From Paraescarpia echinospica (Eukaryota; Annelida; Polychaeta; Sabellida; Siboglinidae), in contig CM034541.1 in assembly GCA_020002185.1 (NCBI GenBank), positions 45,763,428-45,827,427 of the forward strand: a stretch of 64,000 bases of DNA. Direction: 5' to 3'. The notes under the pieces were generated by a model, which saw nothing but the letters and a program-made list of their open reading frames with translations, had not been told where the DNA came from and made no database searches. Both the position numbers and the translations under genes were made by a program. This document shows positions 57,971 through 64,000 of the stretch, one piece after another; the stretch's first letter is position 1; each line of letters opens with the position of its first letter.

Positions 57971-58150
57971 ATGACTACTGAGGGGATTGGAATTACATCA
58001 AGTCTGATCTCAGGCGACGAGCTAAATATAGAATTATTGATCTATCCAATCATTCACGTACGGTTAACATATGATCGTACGTACTACGTGTGTCATTGTT
58101 TGCTGAGAAATCCTGCAGGACTTTCTTTGGAAAAAGTAATAGTTATATAA
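57971..58150 (+). CDS. 59-codon ORF behind the TATA-like box
   Basis: ATG at 57971 lies about 70 bp after TATAAAAGG and opens 59 codons (MTTEGIGITSSLISGDE...). In copy 2 the corresponding frame stops after six codons, so either copy 2 is a pseudogene or the frame is chance. No family is recognised. Confidence 0.2.
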   Translation: MTTEGIGITSSLISGDELNIELLIYPIIHVRLTYDRTYYVCHCLLRNPAGLSLEKVIVI

Positions 58151-58540
58151 AACTGTTAAATTTAATGTTTTCAAGGTGATTGTATCTGGTATTACATTGT
58201 ATCTAGATAAGTTGGTACCGCCATTTGGCGATTGATTCGTTGTATATGTTATGATTCAGATCGCTGCGCAGAAGGACTGGTGAGAATCAATGCATTACAG
58301 GAATGCGTGAAAGACATAGTTTAGCTGGGTGAAGTCGAAGCACGTTAATATTTGCAGACCCACGAAGAATAAATTCCTGCAATAGATACCAGATCATCCA
58401 AGCACCTATCATAGTACTGTTCATTCCACTCAATCGCTCGTCACTCTGTGAAGTATCTCTCTATGTTGCAGATGCCGTGCAGAAACAATTGCGATTCAAA
58501 TTCAATGAGAAGAAAACGTTGCCGTTTTCCGTCTCTTGCC

Positions 58541-58566
58541 CTAAATCCTAACCCTAACCCTAACCC
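58541..58566. repeat. Short telomere-like (CCCTAA)n tract
   Basis: Three to four CCTAAC units lie about 80 bp upstream of the truncated LINE-C. TTAGGG is the usual animal telomere repeat, so this is an interstitial telomere-like tract. Confidence 0.75.
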
Positions 58567-58644
58567 ATCCAAACCGTCGCTGACACACGTACAGTGCCGT
58601 ACCAGTGCAGTGCTGTGCAGTGCCAGAATGCTGGAATATCTTAA

Positions 58645-60727
58645 AAAATGAAATAAAGTGCATCGTAGATAAATTTGTTCCCTTCAAAAAACAAGGGAAA
58701 CGGACCAGAAAGAAATACTTATCGAAAGAAGCCATTTGAAAAATTAAGTATAAACAAATGATGTGGAAGTCATATAGACGTACTGGAAATGACGAAGACT
58801 ACAACATTTATAAAGAAGCACTAAACCAAGCTACAGCTGAAATTAGAAATTCAAAGAGAAGCTATGAACATAAATTAGCTTGTAATATAAAACATGACAG
58901 CAAGAGTTTTTATGCGTATGTTCGAAGCAAACAGAAAGTTCAGGGTAAGGTCGGTCCTCTAGAAGATAGTGCTGGAAATATAATATCAGAAGGATTCTTA
59001 ATGGCAGAAGACCTGAATGAGTATTTTAGGTCAGTGTTTACCAGAGAAGACACTAGTTCACTGCCAGTACCAGAGGCTAAGTTCAAGGGGGCAGAATCAG
59101 AATATTTAAGACAGTTAATTGTAACCCCTGAAATGGTAGCTAAGAAAATTAGGGCTATGAAGGATATTAAATCACCTGGAGTGGATGGTATTCCACCCAA
59201 ACTACTATTGGAAATTGTAGAACAAATTAGCATAACGCTTGCAATAGTTTTCAACTTGTCATTAGAAGAGGGAGTGGTTCCATTAAAATGGAAAGAAGCA
59301 AACATTATACCGTTATTTAAAAAAGGTTCGAGAAACAAGTCAAATAATTATAAACCAGTTAGTTTAACATCGGTGATTTGTAAATTATTAGAAAGACTAA
59401 TTAAAGGTCACATGGTGGATTTTCTTGTTAAACATAACTTGACAAACCCATCTCAACATGGGTTTCTAAAAGCGAGGTCATGCTTAACAAATATGTTATG
59501 TTTTTTGGAAGATATCACTAAGTGGGTAGATGATGGATCACCAGTAGATATCATCTACTTAGATTTTCAAAAAGCTTTCGACAAAGTGCCACATCAAAGA
59601 TTACTGCTTAAACTAAAGGCCCCTTGGCATAGGAAATGGTATAATTAACTGGATAGAAAAATGGCTGATTGACAGAAGACAACGGGTAGTTGTTGATGGG
59701 GAGGCTTCAAACTGGAAATCAGTTTTGAGTGGGGTTCCACAGGGATCAGTACTGGGACCAGTATTAAATCTTAATATATATAAACGATTTGGACGACGAT
59801 ATAGCTAGCAAGGTGTTGAAATTTGCAGATGATACAAAAGTGTTTAGAAGGATTAAAAGTGATGGAGATAGACAGCATTTACAAGATGATCTTGACAGGT
59901 TGATCAAATGGTCTGAAAAGTGGCAGATGTTGTTCAATTTTGGGAAATGTAAATGCCTTCACACAGGACATGGGAACGAATATGTAGAATATACAATAGG
60001 GGGAACTGTACTAAGTACTACTGTAAAAGAAAAAGACTTAGGGTTGACAATTAGCGCTGACATGAAGGTTTCAGAGCAGTGTGGAATTGCAGCTTCAAAA
60101 GGAAATCAAATCCTTGGATTGATTAGGCGAAATATAGCATATAAAGAAAAAGAACTAATAATACCGCTGTACAAAACAATAGTTAAGCCTCATTTAGAAT
60201 ATTGTATACAAGCGTGGAGGCCATACCGCAAGAAGGACATAGATATGCTAGAAAGAGTACAGAGGAGACCGACTAAAATGATACCAAAACTGAGGGATCT
60301 TAGTTATGAAAAACGCCTAAAAGAATGTGGTTTAACAACACTAGAGACCGGGAGATTGAGAGGAGATCAGATAGAAATGTTTAAAATATTGAATGGTTAT
60401 GAAAATATTGATAGAAATATGTTTTTTCAGTTAAGAAAGATAGAAAGACTAGAGGACATGAAGTTACATTAGTAAAGGAGCAGTGTAGATTAGACGTAAG
60501 AAAGTTCTCATTTTCACAAAGGACTGTGAATGAATGGAACAGATTATCTGATGATTGTGTGGGTGCTAGTAGTGTGAATATGTTTAAAAATAAAATCGAC
60601 ACATACCTCAGAAGGGCTGGATATATGTAAATAAAACGGTTGGACTCTCGATAAGCCAAAGGGCTTCCTTGTCCACCTGCCATCTAGAGTTAATTCTCTG
60701 GATGGCAATCTTGTTAAATCTTGTTAA
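58645..60727 (+). mobile_element. LINE-C, 5'-truncated, nearly intact reverse transcriptase
   Basis: From about 58645 (DKFVPFKKQGKRTRKKYLSK) the plus strand carries a CR1-like second ORF that lacks the endonuclease. 58758-59648 has SPGVDGIPPKLL, FNLSLEEGVVPLKWKEANII and FQKAFDKVPHQR. After a frameshift near 59620 follow RRQRVVVDGEASNWKSVLSG and VPQGSVLGPV. After a second near 59770, 59789-60472 has FADDTKVF (catalytic pair at 59822-59833), EKDLGLTISADM and LEYCIQAWRPY. A third shift near 60455 is followed by FSFSQRTVNEWNRLSDDCVG and a stop near 60630. The 3' end has ATCTTGTTAA repeated. Only three indels suggest recent insertion. Confidence 0.9.
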
Positions 60728-60849
60728 AAATGTCGACCGAACTATGACACGATCATCACGGGAAAAGGGTTATTTTAATATAATAGCAATAAATATTAAC
60801 TGATATGCATTCATGAAAGATCAACACTGCACCATGCACCACACAAATA

Positions 60850-63783
60850 TATATATATTGGTGGTTTATTCACCGGTACATCTTACTCTCACGTCTGCAA
60901 TATAGATTATATATATTTTTCTAGTCGATGTCTTAAATTAACAATTGATTTTTATGTTGATCTTAATCATCAAGTGGGTGATACCAATTTTGCATATCTT
61001 TCTAAGGAACATTGTGGTCTCTGTGGCATTAAAAACTACACATTTGTTGAAATGTATCCTTAGGGTTTACGAATTACCCTAACGTCCCCTACATGAGTAG
61101 TTTTGTTGCAGTACACCCTCATTAGAAGTACAAGTTGACGAGATTGTTGAAACACGTAGAACTTTGCATATGTCTGATTTATTTCATGCAATCATTAACA
61201 GCACTATTAAGATAGATTATTTCCCTGTGTTTGTTGGTTATCAATTTACTACTGCCTGTGCGACGCTGTGCCTTCACGCACAATGCGACAACAATGTGCG
61301 CCTTGCCGTCAATTGGTACACCTTAAAAATAAATATAATTTGTATAATTTATACCTGTCAACCTTTGTGTTTCGCAATCCAATAGAATATGACGTTCACC
61401 AAAAACAGCCAACAGCAATCAACCCATCGTTAGCGTATCTAACAGCACCACCGCCTGATGCTCGCACAAACCCTCCAATTGCACATAAAAGCCTATAATC
61501 CGTGAGATGTTCTGCTTTCCCGGGAAGGCGACAGTGTCATGACAAGCCAAGCAGACTCCTGGAAATACCGAGTGGGTTGGCAGGTGATAAGTACACGTGG
61601 TACTCTTCAGTACAAAACACCAATGCGGCGTATTGCAGTTACAATAAAAACATAATGCTATCATACCAACTTCAAATGTGGTCACGAGATGTTTCAAACA
61701 ACAGAAACAACAAATCAACAACACTATATAGAACTTGTAACCTTGTCTCCCTTTCTCTATCCGCAACACGTAAACCTAGATGCATTTTTGCAACTATTTG
61801 CAGTAAAATCGCATACAATGTGCTGAATACCTTTGCAGTTGATTTCAAATGTGACGACGTGCGACGTCCCCATCGTAAGTATTCCGTCTTCTACCCGTCA
61901 CTCGTCGGGACTTCCTCTGTCTGCCGTAAATGTCTCTCACCGGCAACGTCCCGGGTAATTATTATTAGTTATATTTATAATTAACGACGACATCAATACG
62001 ACGTATTTACGGAGCAGGCGCATATCTACAATGATAATAAATTATACAAAAGTACGCAGCAGATATTACCAATAGCAATATTACAGATAGGAATCTTTTC
62101 ACATCGCCAGTGTTATTCATCGTAGATACAGCCAAGCAGTAGCATTTGTGAGTGTTATCAGTAACTGAATATTGTTGATTAACAGACATGGATGCTAAAT
62201 AGTGATTATGTCATTATATCACACCTGCATATTATGAATAGTGATAAAAGTCAACACATATTTGGAAAGTTCAGCAATATAGATTCATACGGACGAGTTT
62301 ATAAATAAAAAAACTATGTGCGTCAGCGTTCGACAAAACTGCGGATACGCCAGTCCGGGACCCGTGAATCTCCTGTCTGGTCCGTTACTATTGCAAGTCA
62401 CAGGCCCGGGTGGTTCGCGCAGATTGCGGATAATCTGTTTATCTTGCCATAGTAGCGAAGAGCAAACATGAATGGAAGGAGGTGTCCGAGAAGCAGGCGC
62501 TGAAGATCGTCAGGGATACGACATAATTGCTGTGGGTGGACACCAGAAGGAGGGATGGATTGTTGCGGGTGAAGGAGATCAAGCGTGGGAGCTTTGTGTA
62601 GATTGGTGGAATAGCTACCGTTAAGGTGCACGAAGGAAAACAGTGGGTGTCGTGACAGACAGAAAAGATCAAGCAAGTTAGCCGGAAAGTCATCATATAA
62701 TATATAGTGTTGACATACCAATATGGGCTGGAGACAGCGGCATTGACAGAACTTGCAGCAACAAATGAAGCGGCACGTTTGTAAGAACAACTATTTCCAT
62801 GGAAATACAAGAGTAAGAAAGGGAAGATGAATTGGCGGAACTGATGCAGATGAGATGAGAAAGAATGGTGCGGATCGAGGAACGCCGACTCAAAAAACGG
62901 ACATGTTGAAATAATGAAGCCGCATATATATATATATATATGCATATATATATGGATATATACATATATATATATATATATATAAATGAATGTATGTATA
63001 TATACATATATATAAATATATATATGTATATATATATGTATATATATATATATATATATAAATGAATGTATGTATATATACATATACATAAATATATATA
63101 TGTATATATATATGTATATATATATTGCCAACGCAATTGTACATTTTCAAACGTAGTCTTCAATTAATTTCTTTTGGAACGCCGCTAATACAAAGCATGT
63201 TCGTGCCATTAACTGTAGCCAAGAGAGGTGTAATTATCTAGCCACGAAAGTCGCACCAAAGAACTGCTAACGAGAGAGTAGTCAATGGTACGTGCAACTC
63301 GCCTCACTGCGTAAACGACATGTATAAAAGGTTTTGTAGGGTATAGTATTCGAGTCCTGCCTGCCAACCTGGTGCAGCATTTGTTACTAGAACGTTATGA
63401 CCACTGAGGTGATTTGAATTACATCAAGTCTGATCTCATGCGACGAGCTAAAGATAGAATTATTGATCTATCCAATCATTCACGTACGGTTAACATATGA
63501 TCGTACGTACTACGTGTGTCATTGTTTGTTGAGATTTCGTGCAGGACTTTCTTTGGAAAAAGTAATAGGTATATCAAACGGTTAAATTTGATGTTTTCAA
63601 GGTGACTGTATCTGGTATTACATTGTATGTAGATAAGTTGGTACCGCCATCTGGCGACTGATTAGTTGTATTAGTTATGATCCAGACCGCTGAGCGAGAG
63701 GACTGGTGAGAATCAATGCAGTACAGGAACGCTTGAAAGACATAGTTTAGCTGAGTGACGTCGATGCACATTAACATTTGCGG
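60850..63783. repeat. Segmental duplication, copy 2
   Basis: This is the second copy of 54490-58365. It opens with half of the cruciform end (ATTGGTGGTTTATTCACCGG) and ends at AACATTTGCG (63783). It has an internal deletion of about 1 kb, replaced by a longer TA tract at 62925-63125. The open frame 62398-62790 is the counterpart of 55937-56311. Confidence 0.9.
62925..63128. repeat. (TA)n microsatellite with internal duplication
   Basis: The segment around ATAAATGAATGTATGTATA occurs twice (about 62980 and 63057) within TA repeats. Confidence 0.95.
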
Positions 63784-64000
63784 GGGTAAGACCACATTTA
63801 GATTTTACGTTTCCTTCATTTCCTGCAAAATTTGTTATACGATTATCTTGAAAATTTCACAGCATATTTAACCTCAATTGACACAAGTGCTGTGGAAAAC
63901 TCGTGAAATTCTCATACCTCGTTTTAAAAAAAAATCCTCCCAAAACTGAGCCCCCTCAATTTCTCCCCAATCTGGTGACGGATTTTTAAATATTGGTGCC
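63784..64000. other. Window edge, no feature
   Basis: No coding frame or repeat was recognised; short poly-A and C-rich runs only. Confidence 0.5.

Larger units (their letters stand above)
54490..58365. repeat. Segmental duplication, copy 1
   Basis: Sequence from about 54490 to 58365 recurs at 60850-63783 in the same orientation, with a shift of about 6.46 kb (for example CAAAAACAGCCAACAGCAAT at 54943 and about 61402). About 1 kb of copy 1 (56690-57700), including the (CACACACG)n tract and flanking sequence, is missing from copy 2. No confirmed gene lies in it. Confidence 0.9.

Overview
The window is animal genomic DNA, most likely from a marine invertebrate and probably a mollusc (inference). 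The evidence is several families of decayed non-LTR retrotransposons with YADD-type reverse transcriptase, GT-AG introns, multi-kilobase satellites, dense TG/CA and AT microsatellites, and one multi-exon secreted metalloproteinase-like gene. There are no bacterial operons, no CRISPR array and no RNA gene that I could recognise. An exact 1000-N assembly gap lies at 41083-42082.

0-19.7 kb is a nested transposon block. Minus-strand LINE fragments (called LINE-A here) lie at 0.3-3.2 kb and 17.9-19.7 kb. Between them is a plus-strand LINE-B carrying a 2A-like motif and an endonuclease/reverse transcriptase ORF. LINE-B is split by an 11,444-bp palindromic element (4528-15971). That element starts AGTAGTAAGG, ends in the exact inverse, and is flanked by a 6-bp duplication ACTGAC. 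With one copy of the duplication removed, the LINE-B frame runs on. The 5'-AG/TC-3' ends and 6-bp duplication are hallmarks of Polinton/Maverick elements, but I see no polymerase, integrase, ATPase or capsid gene. Each arm of about 5 kb instead carries an inward-facing two-exon gene for a Cys/His-rich protein, followed by stacked 38-, 63- and 51-bp tandem arrays. A loop of about 0.5 kb carries a third small zinc-finger-like ORF. The two arm genes are broken at different places.

19.7-29.9 kb holds a 16-bp array with a CACGTG in almost every unit, microsatellites, and a LINE tail (LINE-D) split by a 3.1-kb TIR element. That element holds remnants of an unnamed protein family I associate with cnidarian and molluscan genomes. 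A 33-bp minisatellite and a coiled-coil coding exon with a consensus splice donor follow. 29.9-41.1 kb is almost all satellite: about 81 copies of a 74-bp unit, then about 49 copies of an 85-bp unit running into the gap.

42-52.5 kb contains the best cellular gene, a minus-strand gene that I could model as 15 exons with consistent phases (52260 to 43596). It encodes a signal peptide, a prodomain, a furin-like RQKR site, a reprolysin/ADAMTS-type metalloproteinase domain, a Cys-rich domain and a six-Cys ShK/PLAC-like end. All three zinc histidines and the catalytic Glu appear to be replaced, so it is a predicted pseudoprotease. A decayed second copy of its promoter and first exon sits inside its last intron.

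52.5-64 kb has microsatellites, an AT-rich cruciform, a tandem segmental duplication (54.49-58.37 and 60.85-63.78 kb) and, between the two copies, a fairly young 5'-truncated LINE-C next to a short telomere-like tract.
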